Of a stretch of DNA of 64,000 bases, positions 56,389 through 64,000 are shown piece by piece. Positions within the stretch are counted from its first letter, which is position 1. Every line of letters begins with the position of its first letter. A program made the translations under genes and the position numbers. The DNA is from Purpureocillium takamizusanense (lineage: Eukaryota; Ascomycota; Sordariomycetes; Hypocreales; Ophiocordycipitaceae). The notes beneath the pieces are model-generated. The model did no database searches. It had not been told where the DNA came from and was given only the letters and a program-made list of their open reading frames with translations. The stretch is from contig NC_063078.1 of assembly GCF_022605165.1 (NCBI RefSeq), forward strand, positions 868,001-932,000, in the 5' to 3' direction.

Positions 56389-57441
56389 ATGGTGAGTTCA
56401 GCCCCGCGAAGCCCATGATACTGGCGCGATGAGAGTGCGGCATGCGACATGATCGAGCAATTCGTTTCGGGCGGTCCCATGCCGTCGGCGTGGGCGGCCC
56501 GCTCGAATGAGGCGCTCCCTCAAAACGTCACGATGCACGCCCGCGAGTGCCTGATGGAGATCGAAGAGACCCCGATGGGCTAACCACTTGTTGCGCCCGG
56601 AACCAGGTTCGATACGCCGCGACCGAGATCCAGTCCTCCAAGTCGGCCCGCGCCCGCGGTGCCTACCTGCGAGTCTCCTTCAAGAACACCCGCGAGACCG
56701 CCCAGGCCATCAACGGCTGGAAGCTGCAGCGCGCCGTTGCCTTCCTCGAGAACGTCAAGGAGCACAAGGAGGCTGTCCCCATGCGACGATATGCCGGCAG
56801 CACCGGCCGCTGCGCCCAAGGTACGACTCGGAAATTCTAAAATTTCACCATCCCCCGCCCGAGTCTCCTAGACGTTCCTGGTGGACCAAATTGGCAAAGG
56901 ACACGACGACTTGCTGTTTTAGCGCCTGGCAACGTCGAGGAAGCCGTCGGGGGAGGGTTGCAAATGGACAAGAGAGGCGAGACAAGTGCTGACGGGGGTT
57001 TCGCTCTACAGGCAAGCAGTTCGGTGTCTCCAAGGCCCGGTGGCCCATCAAGTCGGCCCAGTACCTCCTGGACCTCCTAAAGAACGCCGAGGCCAACGCC
57101 GATGCCAAGGGCCTCGACACCGGTGCCCTGGTCGTCAAGCACATCCAGGTCAACCAGGCTCCCAAGCAGCGCCGCCGAACTTACCGTGCCCACGGTCGCG
57201 TACGTCCTTGTCCTAGACGGTTCCAACATGGGTTGCCGCCGGCGACCCGACGAATGCACAATTGGGCTAACACACCTCGCAGATCAACCCCTACATGTCG
57301 AACCCCTGCCACATCGAGCTGATCCTGACCGAGGGCGAGGAGGTTGTTCAGAAGTCTGACCAGGTTGTCGGCCGCGAGGAGCTCCGTCTCAACTCGAGAC
57401 AGCGTGGTGCCCGCGTCCGCAAGGCCATCACTGCCGCATAA
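56389..57441 (+). CDS. RPL17: 60S ribosomal protein L17 (uL22)
   Basis: Large-subunit protein at the polypeptide exit tunnel. Four coding exons: 56389-56391, 56607-56820, 57012-57199 and 57283-57441, giving 187 residues. The first coding exon is only the ATG, followed at once by GTGAGT; a 215-bp intron then leads to [35 protein letters not shown], the canonical N-terminus. Further text includes [71 protein letters not shown] and a basic C-terminus ending in RVRKAITAA. Introns 1 and 2 (215 and 191 bp) are much longer than others in the window, common in ribosomal-protein genes and a place where snoRNAs sometimes reside; I found no convincing C/D box pair in them. Length matches the family. Confidence 0.97.
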
Positions 57442-58260
57442 AGGAAGCGCGCAGGGATCGGGTTCCGGAGCATAGGGGAGGGGGAGGGGTAAACTGTTTA
57501 CTGAGTGGTTCGTGGCTTTTCATCTCCTGGTGTATGGCAGGCTACGGATGGGAGCATGGCATTAAAAGGGAAAGATCGCATGCAAATTTCCTCTTTTTTC
57601 GCATGGGTTCTTGACGAAATAAACTCAAACGAAAGTCACACACGGGCTTTGTGGAATATGTGACGTGACGCTTATCCGTTAGTCCACCTGCCCCAGAAGA
57701 CGGACAGGACTGCTCTGCAGGAAGCATCGTGCACCGTGCGTTCTGAAGTGGGATTTTTACGGGGGCCTTGCTGGTTGATGCAGGGTGCGGCTCACGGCAC
57801 AACACAACACTTGATGGTTTGGTATCGGGGCCACGAGGCATGATTAAATAGTCATCTCTCCATCTAAACGGGCAGCTTGTGATGCACACTCGACCGCCAT
57901 TGGGGGGTATCATCTTCGTCTTTTCCAGTGCGCCAACGCCCCTAGCACATCCATCCGCAAAACACATTGTGCAAGTGCGTTTTGTTTTGCCTGTTCGTTT
58001 GTCGTCTAGGCCACATCAACAGACTTGGGTCTCTTGATTGCTCATATGACACGTCACAATTCCGTGACAACAGGCTTCAGCAAATTCCAATTCAAAACGC
58101 AGTCCACCGCAACAAGTAGTAGAGCCTCTCACGCAATGTCGTCGAAAAGGCACAGGTCCGACCATGAATGGCCGGAGGCGTCGAGTCGGGGCCATGAGCC
58201 GGTCCCATGATGCAAGTCTGCGAGAGTGACCTCTCACGGCATGACGTGGCCGTCGCACCC
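57442..58260. other. intergenic region downstream of RPL17
   Basis: The first 200 bp are the L17 3' region. Beyond that no gene is visible; frames are short and unrecognised. Confidence 0.5.
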
Positions 58261-58572
58261 ATTATAGCTAGCCTTACTTTATAAGTTTAGGGCACTCAAG
58301 ATATTAAGTATAAGACCTTACCTTAAAGCTAATAGCTAAACTAGATAACGGTATATTAAGATAATATAGAGGTATAGTTAAAGGCTAATGAGTAAGTATA
58401 GTAATAGCTACTTAGCAAGCTATAAGATATATATTTATAAGGTTATTATAAAGTCTTTAATATAGTATTTTTAGACTATAGCTACAGCTAGAATGCACTT
58501 ACTTTTGCTACCTAAGAGACCGCTCTAGCAAGCCTATGTTCAATAGCTGCGGGGAATATATATATATATAAT
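58261..58572. repeat. AT-rich, TpA-dominated island, probable RIP-mutated repeat relic
   Basis: The sequence shifts abruptly from GC-rich DNA to about 250-310 bp made largely of TA-containing words (TATAA, TTATA, AGCTATA) with almost no CpG, then returns to GC-rich DNA near 58515-58573, where an 11-fold TA run sits. This is the signature of repeat-induced point mutation in Pezizomycotina, where C-to-T changes create TpA. No coding frame or terminal repeat survives to name the original element. It lies in the 3' flank of the F-box gene. Confidence 0.65.
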
Positions 58573-58619
58573 TGCGGCATCGGCCCTGCGCCTCAGACCA
58601 GCCACATTGGGATGGCCGC

Positions 58620-61001
58620 TTATTGGAAATAGGGTCGCGCAGTCGGCCCGCACTTGACAACGCCAGAGAAGCGCCCCGCGCCGGGCTTCTCGATGCCATC
58701 CTTTTTGGCGTCTTGTATGATGCGTCTGTCGTAGACGCCCTCCCATCCGAAGATCATGCCGAAGCCGTGCTGCAGATTGTCGCGATCCTGAGGGGGAAGG
58801 TGGGGAGTGATGAGCCCCAGCAAAGAATCTTTGCAATGCTGCATGTGGGTGGCGGGGAACGGTGTCTCATTGCTTTTCACTTTAGGCAAGCCGTCGCGCC
58901 AGCTGCTGCCCACCACGGAACGCGTATCGATGTGCGTTTGGTCGATGGAGACGTAGCCACATGATTTGAGCGATAAAACTCTCAGCTGGTTTCGCTTACC
59001 TGATGGACGAAGCAGGGTATTTAGCGGCAGGTAGGTCAGCAAAGGATGACCAGCCGCCTCCATCGCCTCAACGTTGTCGTCCCATAGACGGGCATCCTGT
59101 CTTCGTCTCTGCCAGAACCCCGGGTCAGGAGAGAAATATCCGATGAGCCCAGACCACGATAAGATGCCGGATGCCACCTTCTGCAGAAAATCGCCGGCGA
59201 GCAAGGGACCCGCATTTGGAACGGGCACCAGGGGAGGCACCCAGTCCGGGTCAGACATGGTGAGGAGATGCATGGCAGGACCCATGGCAGGAGCAGCCTG
59301 CATCGCAAGAGCCTGAGCGAGGTGTCCGTTTGCGAAGGGTCCAGTCTGGACTAGGTCCCAGGAAAGTGCTTCTTGGGGCGTGGTGGTGGGAGGACCAGAA
59401 AGAGACACCGACTCCAACTCCAGCTTTTTCAAAGACGAGAGGGCGAATTGACGTAGAGCTTGCAGCATCACGTGGGGGGATACCCAACAGTTCTTCAGTG
59501 AGAGATGTACGGCGTGCGGGAGGCGAAGGATGTCGTCGGCGTTGGCTTTGGGGCTGTCCACTTTCACCATGTTTTCTGGGTGCCGGAAGAAGGGCGCTGG
59601 TAGGATGTACTGATTGCGCTGGTGGGCGCTTGGGCCGAACTCGCCGCCGCATATCCACTCGAAGTGAATGCTCTCAATCGTGGGTTGCCTCCCAATGTAA
59701 GAGTTGAGCAGCTCAAACGCCTTGCCCACGGCATTGACAGGACTTGAAGATTTGTCTAGGACACGACCGTCGTCTGAAACGCCAATCTCCCTCCAGTCGG
59801 CAATGACCCCCAGGGAAACGTGCTTGACTTGGGGCAGGCTCCGCCAGAGGTCGCCACGGCACAGGATCTTGATGTGGCTGCTCGGAATCTTGGCGATGCT
59901 CAAAGTCGTAACGTAGTCGAAAACGCCAGTCGCGGCGTTGTCCATGAGGGCAATGACGTACGACTGGATCATGGCACGGTGCGCCCAGTCCAACTCGAGA
60001 AGCATCTCTGTCTGAGCAGCCGAGAGAGCAGATGGGATTAGGGGCACGAATTGCTCTCGTTGAGACGCCCTCGACTCTATAAGCCGGGAGACGGGCTCGT
60101 CGTTGACGAGGTCAGGATCGCTAGGCCGCGGAGGGGCGCAAGCGGGGACGCCGTCCAGTTCAATGAGTTCGACAGCTGTACCTTCAGTGGCGGCCATCAG
60201 TCGAATTGCCTGATGGACTTGGTTGGGACCCGAAAAGCCGGCGGCGGTTACCATCCTGACCAGCGTCTCATTATGGATGGCAGCGGCGTCAGTCGGTATA
60301 CTGCGGCCAGTGCTGAGTCCCAGGGTGTTGATAGCGACGATGGGGCAGCGGGATGGCATGGGAGACGGCAACGCCTTCTTACGGCGCCAGTCTTCAGTGC
60401 CGAAGACGCCATGCGCGGCAAAGGCGCGCCTCGCAACCACGTCGGGGCCGAGAAGAAAGCCCAAGCCGGCGTCGCAGCAGAGTCCGAGGTTGCGAACTTT
60501 GGAGAGACACTTGAGCGCCGCGGCCATGGCCTGGGTCTCGTCGGCGGCGAGTTCGATGCCTTCAAGGTCGGGATAACGGCAGTAATTCTCCTGAGGCCAT
60601 CGGTAGATGCCCCAGAAGGCGGGTACGGCCCGTTGCGTCAGCTTGATGGGCGGCGCGGCGAGGGCGTCCTCGTCTACCTCTAGCAACAGAGCGAATCGGC
60701 GGAAATGAGGACCAAAGGACTCAAAGATGCGCATGCCGTCGGAAAAGGCATTGTCTCCGGACGAGTAGATTTCGGCCTTGAACGGCACGACGACATTGCG
60801 GAAGTAGCTGGCCGAGACCTTGGCTTCGAATTCTTTGCATACAAGGCGCAGGGCCCTGACGTCGGAGCGAGGGAGGTGCGAGACAATAATGTCGAATATC
60901 TCCACTGGAATTTGTTCCATGGGCCAGTCGGGGCCGCGACCTAGGAGAGGAGATGTGGTGAGCAGGGCGTGCATCTTGAAGGCCATCATCTTGAAGTCCA
61001 T
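58620..61001 (-). CDS. F-box protein, probable SCF substrate adaptor
   Basis: A single-exon protein of 793 residues. An N-terminal F-box is clear at about residues 28-72: MEQIPVEIFDIIVSHLPRSDVRALRLVCKEFEAKVSASYFRNV, the fold that binds Skp1 in SCF ubiquitin ligases. The rest has the irregular Leu-rich segments of fungal F-box proteins (LEGIELAADETQAMAAALKCLSKVRNLGLCCDAG; HLSLKNCWVSPHVMLQALRQFALSSLKKLELESVSL; LRVLSLKSCGYVSIDQTHIDTRS), which look like degenerate leucine-rich repeats for substrate binding. The substrate is unknown. The first ATG in frame is at 61001; an upstream TTG-initiated extension is not credible. Its 3' end is 48 bp from the AT-rich island, and such F-box genes are often lineage-specific. 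Confidence 0.85.
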   Translation of the reverse strand: MDFKMMAFKMHALLTTSPLLGRGPDWPMEQIPVEIFDIIVSHLPRSDVRALRLVCKEFEAKVSASYFRNVVVPFKAEIYSSGDNAFSDGMRIFESFGPHFRRFALLLEVDEDALAAPPIKLTQRAVPAFWGIYRWPQENYCRYPDLEGIELAADETQAMAAALKCLSKVRNLGLCCDAGLGFLLGPDVVARRAFAAHGVFGTEDWRRKKALPSPMPSRCPIVAINTLGLSTGRSIPTDAAAIHNETLVRMVTAAGFSGPNQVHQAIRLMAATEGTAVELIELDGVPACAPPRPSDPDLVNDEPVSRLIESRASQREQFVPLIPSALSAAQTEMLLELDWAHRAMIQSYVIALMDNAATGVFDYVTTLSIAKIPSSHIKILCRGDLWRSLPQVKHVSLGVIADWREIGVSDDGRVLDKSSSPVNAVGKAFELLNSYIGRQPTIESIHFEWICGGEFGPSAHQRNQYILPAPFFRHPENMVKVDSPKANADDILRLPHAVHLSLKNCWVSPHVMLQALRQFALSSLKKLELESVSLSGPPTTTPQEALSWDLVQTGPFANGHLAQALAMQAAPAMGPAMHLLTMSDPDWVPPLVPVPNAGPLLAGDFLQKVASGILSWSGLIGYFSPDPGFWQRRRQDARLWDDNVEAMEAAGHPLLTYLPLNTLLRPSGKRNQLRVLSLKSCGYVSIDQTHIDTRSVVGSSWRDGLPKVKSNETPFPATHMQHCKDSLLGLITPHLPPQDRDNLQHGFGMIFGWEGVYDRRIIQDAKKDGIEKPGAGRFSGVVKCGPTARPYFQ

Positions 61002-61390
61002 GACGTGTGTTGGCTGCCTTTTTTTTTGGCGGCCGCCAGGCAACGGGAGCAAGCGCAAACGGATCAATATGCAGGTCGGGGGTGGTCAATAAACGAGAGG
61101 GAGTGCGTTTTATTCATTCATTTATTTATTGGGAAGGAGCACAGGGCATCCGGGGGGGAGGGCAGCATCTGAGGGCGACAATGATGCACTGATCTCATTC
61201 CTGTCAGGAGAAAGTAGATGAATACTACCTACTAATGGTAGCAGGTGAGATGAATTTATGATGCAGGGACGGCAGTGGGCATGCGGATAGGCCGATAGTT
61301 GCCCGTGTAGGAGGGCATGATTGGTGCTTTTAGTTGTAGCAGCTCAGCAGTCGTCGTGGTGGCTCAAGGTATAATACCTTAGTACTGAGG

Positions 61391-61457
61391 TACGAAGTAT
61401 TGGCCCCCAACAATGCTGCTAGGTATAGTAGTACGAAGTACTATTCGTACTACGTAC
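61391..61457. repeat. clustered near-palindromic GTACGAAGTA motifs
   Basis: TACGAAGTA at 61391-61399 and again at 61432-61440, followed by CTATTCGTACTACGTACC. The second copy and the TTCGTAC element form an imperfect inverted repeat. This is the densest cluster of the motif in the window. Confidence 0.65.
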
Positions 61458-61853
61458 CTTTTGGAAGCCGGGGCAAGGTTTGGCGGGGTCCAAACTCAGC
61501 CGCAACATGGAGTGGGAGGAGTGCCATGAATTGTGACGTGAGTGACGAGAGTGACGTCTTGCCGCAACTTACCAATTGGTGCAGTGCCAGAGAGGCGGCC
61601 GCTTTGGAGGTAGCGTCTCATGGCCATGTTTCGGCTGCTATGCTGCTCGACGACCCCACGTCAGCCATCGCGTCTCGTCGCACAAGCACCGGCAGGGCGT
61701 TGATGGCTGCAGGGCCCCGTGCCAAGGGAAAGTAACCGGACTTTTTTTGGGCTTTGTCTGACTCTGCTGGTCAGAGTCTGAGTCAAGCGGGCCACGTCGC
61801 CGAGCATGCACGACGAGATTGGCACGTCGGTGATGGAGAGGGTCGGGACGCTC

Positions 61854-61910
61854 GCGTGCGTGCGTGCGTGCGTGCGTGTGAGAGAGAGAGAGAGAGAAAG
61901 AGAAAGAGAA
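61854..61910. repeat. compound (GCGT)n (GA)n microsatellite
   Basis: GCGT units pass directly into a GA run and then GAAA-type units. Noncoding. Confidence 0.85.
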
Positions 61911-62752
61911 ACAGTGTGAGCGTGTGCGCATGTGAAAAGGGCAAAAACAGCAACAGCCCGGCCTGCTCGCAGCGGACGGTGAAATTAGGCAGTTGGGAGC
62001 CCAGGTGCCTCACACATATAAGGTGTTCAGCGACCACGGCCGCCTGGCCCTGCTGGCCGGGCCCTCGAACCAGCTGCCCAGCAACTGCGACGGCGAGCCC
62101 GTGGGCACGTGGGTGCTCACCTATCACCTTGGTACTAATGCTGGCGGTGGGATGGGCACGGCGCGGGGGAGCAAACGAGCGCCTGGAGCGCACTGAATCA
62201 CTGACTGCCTTTTAGGTACCTTGCCCTCACAGGTAGGCACGGTACCATGGAAGGTACTTTCGAAGGGCCAAGGGGTCGAATATTTGGTCACCAGGCACCC
62301 GAACCTGAGCTCTGCATCTCCCCCGGCCGACGACCGATGCGGGCATCGACGACATAGCACGACGCAGGCAATATTCGTTGGTAGCTCGAATCGCTTGCCC
62401 TCCACCCCCTTACCACCTGCCACGTCGTTCCGACAGCTTCGCTGTGCCAGCAGCAAGCAAAATCTGGTCGCTCACATAGCCAACCACTAAAGAGCGGTGC
62501 CACGGCCGAAACAACGAGACGCAAAATACCCGATTCAGTCATACAAGTCGCACAGGTGCCTAAGTAGGTAGGTGGATATGTACAGAGCCAGCATATACAT
62601 GGTGTCCCTCAAGGGACAAATGCCAGTACGCAACCAAAAAAAAAAAAACCACGGCCAACAAGAAACCACTAATAGTACGCACGTCCTGTCTCTTCGTCGC
62701 AAAACACACGCGGCCTTCGCAACCTGAGCCGCTCCCGATGCTTCGGCCCATC

Positions 62753-63728
62753 TCAGCTGTCGTCGCTGCTGTCCTTGCCTTGCCAGAACCAATATCTATG
62801 GGCGCGGCATGTCAGCAAGTGTCATCTCCAAGACGAGTCCCCCGGAAGGGAAGCAAAAAGAAGGTAGACGCGGGGAAAGAGCTTACACTGATGCGTACTG
62901 CACCTCAAAGGTGGCTGGCATGCCCTTGCACGTCGCCGGCGCGCTGCCGCCCGCCGTGGTCACGCGAAAGACCTCCTTGATGTCGTCGGTAGCGCCATCC
63001 TTGCTCTTTAGGCGCAGCCAGGGCACAGCCTTGTCGCCGATCTGGCCTACACTGGCCGTCGTCGGCGCGGCGCCGGAGCTGTTCTTGGCGCACGGCACCC
63101 TACCAATGTCGAGCGTGGGCGTGTCGAGGTCGAAGAAGGCGGTTGTGGCGTCGGTGAAGTAGTGCACGCCCGACTTTTGCAGCACCGTCGGCCCCAGGCG
63201 GTCGTCTGTGAGGTTGAAGTGCACCGCCATGCTGGGGATCTTGTCCAGCACGTCCGGGTACAGGGCCGCCACGCAGCTGGCGTTGAAGAGCGTGGCCACG
63301 GCCCCGGCTGCCTTGGGGACAGCCGTTGCGTTACCGGTGTCGCACGTGTAGTTTTGCGTGCCGCGGCCCACGGCGACGTGTCGGACTGTCAGGCCAGGGG
63401 CAGGTGGTAAGAGACCGTCGGGGCCTTATATAAAGGGGCTTCCGGTCAGCGTCTTCGCATCACTCTTTGCGAGCCAACCGCTCGACGAGGGGGCCGGACC
63501 GTCGTTCTCACCTAGGGGCATCTGTGCTTTGGACAGGTCGCATGAGGGTGCCTCGGACAAGAGTCGGGCAGCGTGCACCTTGGAGGCAACGACATTGAAG
63601 TAGGCCGACATGGAGTTGAGCGCGTTGACGGGATATGGCACGTCCTTGAGGTTGAGCCCCGGGAACGCGGGAGCCGCTTGCGCGGTGGCGGCCAGCGCCG
63701 AGACGGCCAAGGCGGCCGAGAGAAGCAT
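62753..63728 (-). CDS. secreted DUF3455-family protein
   Basis: A member of the fungal DUF3455 family, extracellular proteins of unknown biochemical role, sometimes mislabelled malate dehydrogenase in databases. Exons 63512-63728, 62887-63424 and 62753-62795 (introns 87 and 91 bp) give 265 residues. A signal peptide is obvious (MLLSAALAVSALAATAQAAP). The conserved core follows: MPLGPDGLLPPAPGLTVRHVAVGRGTQNYTC, then VAALYPDVL, HYFTDATTAFFDL, the GAVPW-like segment DKAVPWLRLKSK, and FRVTTAGGSAPATCKGMPATFEVQYASVYWFW at the end. The final 43-nt exon is needed to restore the YWF terminus. Four cysteines in the core probably form disulfides. The gene is complete and starts 272 bp from the right end of the window. 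Confidence 0.9.
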
Positions 63729-64000
63729 TGTCCACGGAGGCTTGTCGGTGAGCCGTGGGAGGGGGAGAGGGGGAGACGACCGGGTGAATGAGGCTGGAGG
63801 GCGCGTGCGTGTCCGTCGTCAGTTTGGAGTAGCGTCGTAGACTGAAGGCCGATGCACCAGTGCGCGGCTGCTTCTTCCCTATGTTGCTTGCGTTTGTAGA
63901 CTCGGCAGCCGGTGCCCGAACTCTCCTGTACTGGTTGTAATATATATATGACTATGTTCACAGACGGCGGCGACGAGGACGAGCACAGAGAGGAGAGACT
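63729..64000. promoter_or_regulatory. upstream region of the DUF3455 gene, with TA-rich box
   Basis: A short TATATATAT tract at 63941-63949 lies about 215 bp upstream of the start codon and may serve as a TATA element. The rest is pyrimidine-rich on the coding strand, consistent with a fungal leader. No other gene begins here. Confidence 0.4.

Larger units (their letters stand above)
61002..62752. other. intergenic region between the F-box and DUF3455 genes
   Basis: It contains the F-box gene promoter, a cluster of GTACGAAGTA/TTCGTACTACGTAC motifs at 61391-61457 and a compound (GCGT)n(GA)n microsatellite. No gene was recognised. Confidence 0.55.

Noticed and set aside
55827..56432. 201-codon plus-strand frame across the divergent promoter
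   Set aside because: It runs through the L17 start codon and first intron in another frame and shows no family resemblance.
56392..57011. Possible snoRNA inside the long L17 introns
   Set aside because: I could not find a properly spaced C box (RUGAUGA) and D box (CUGA) pair with a terminal stem, so no RNA gene is called.

Overview
The window reads as nuclear DNA of a filamentous ascomycete (Pezizomycotina, most likely a Sordariomycete such as a Hypocrealean fungus). Short GT-AG introns of about 46-215 bp interrupt most genes. The gene families fit that lineage: an RfeG-like regulator, a cAMP-receptor-like GPCR, an AzgA purine permease, a DUF3455 secreted protein and a fungal P450. The base composition is GC-rich except for one short AT-rich island. 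The lineage call comes from protein content and intron style only; no database search was possible.

Fifteen protein genes can be supported by reconstructing exons by hand so that splice sites, reading frame and family motifs agree. From left to right: an RfeG-like protein (minus, 2929-4314); DNA polymerase eta (minus, 7936-9969); a cAMP-receptor-like GPCR (plus, 18554-20031); a methyltransferase-like protein (minus, 24700-26804); an AzgA purine permease (plus, 30805-33097); a UCH37-type deubiquitinase (minus, 33413-34481); a HERP/Usa1-like ubiquitin-domain membrane protein (minus, 35230-37277); mitochondrial phosphatidylserine decarboxylase (plus, 38535-40202); a small nitroreductase (minus, 40582-41202); a CPR-like FAD/NADPH reductase without a flavodoxin domain (minus, 44891-46741); a lone P450 (plus, 52200-53933); fibrillarin (minus, 54510-55681) divergent from ribosomal protein L17/uL22 (plus, 56389-57441); an F-box protein (minus, 58620-61001); and a secreted DUF3455 protein (minus, 62753-63728). 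One doubtful two-exon ORF lies at 1858-2466.

The layout is uneven. The stretch 30.8-41.2 kb is compact and holds five housekeeping genes, and 52.2-63.7 kb holds another five. Between them, and especially at 4.3-7.9, 10.0-18.5, 20.0-24.7, 26.8-30.8, 41.2-44.9 and 46.7-52.2 kb, lie gene-poor intervals. These carry microsatellites, pyrimidine-rich tracts and many copies of short GTAC-based near-palindromes, but no recognisable genes, tRNAs or rRNAs.

There is no sign of a biosynthetic cluster, transposase, integrated virus or defence system. The points most worth a second look are: the fibrillarin-L17 divergent promoter with a telobox; two consecutive micro-exons (22 and 14 nt) in the deubiquitinase; a likely GC-AG intron in azgA; a RIP-like AT island; paired inverted microsatellites; the dispersed GTAC-motif family; the FAD reductase with a cysteine cluster and no FMN domain; and the large gene-free flanks of the GPCR. 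I found no convincing evidence for an entirely new biological system.
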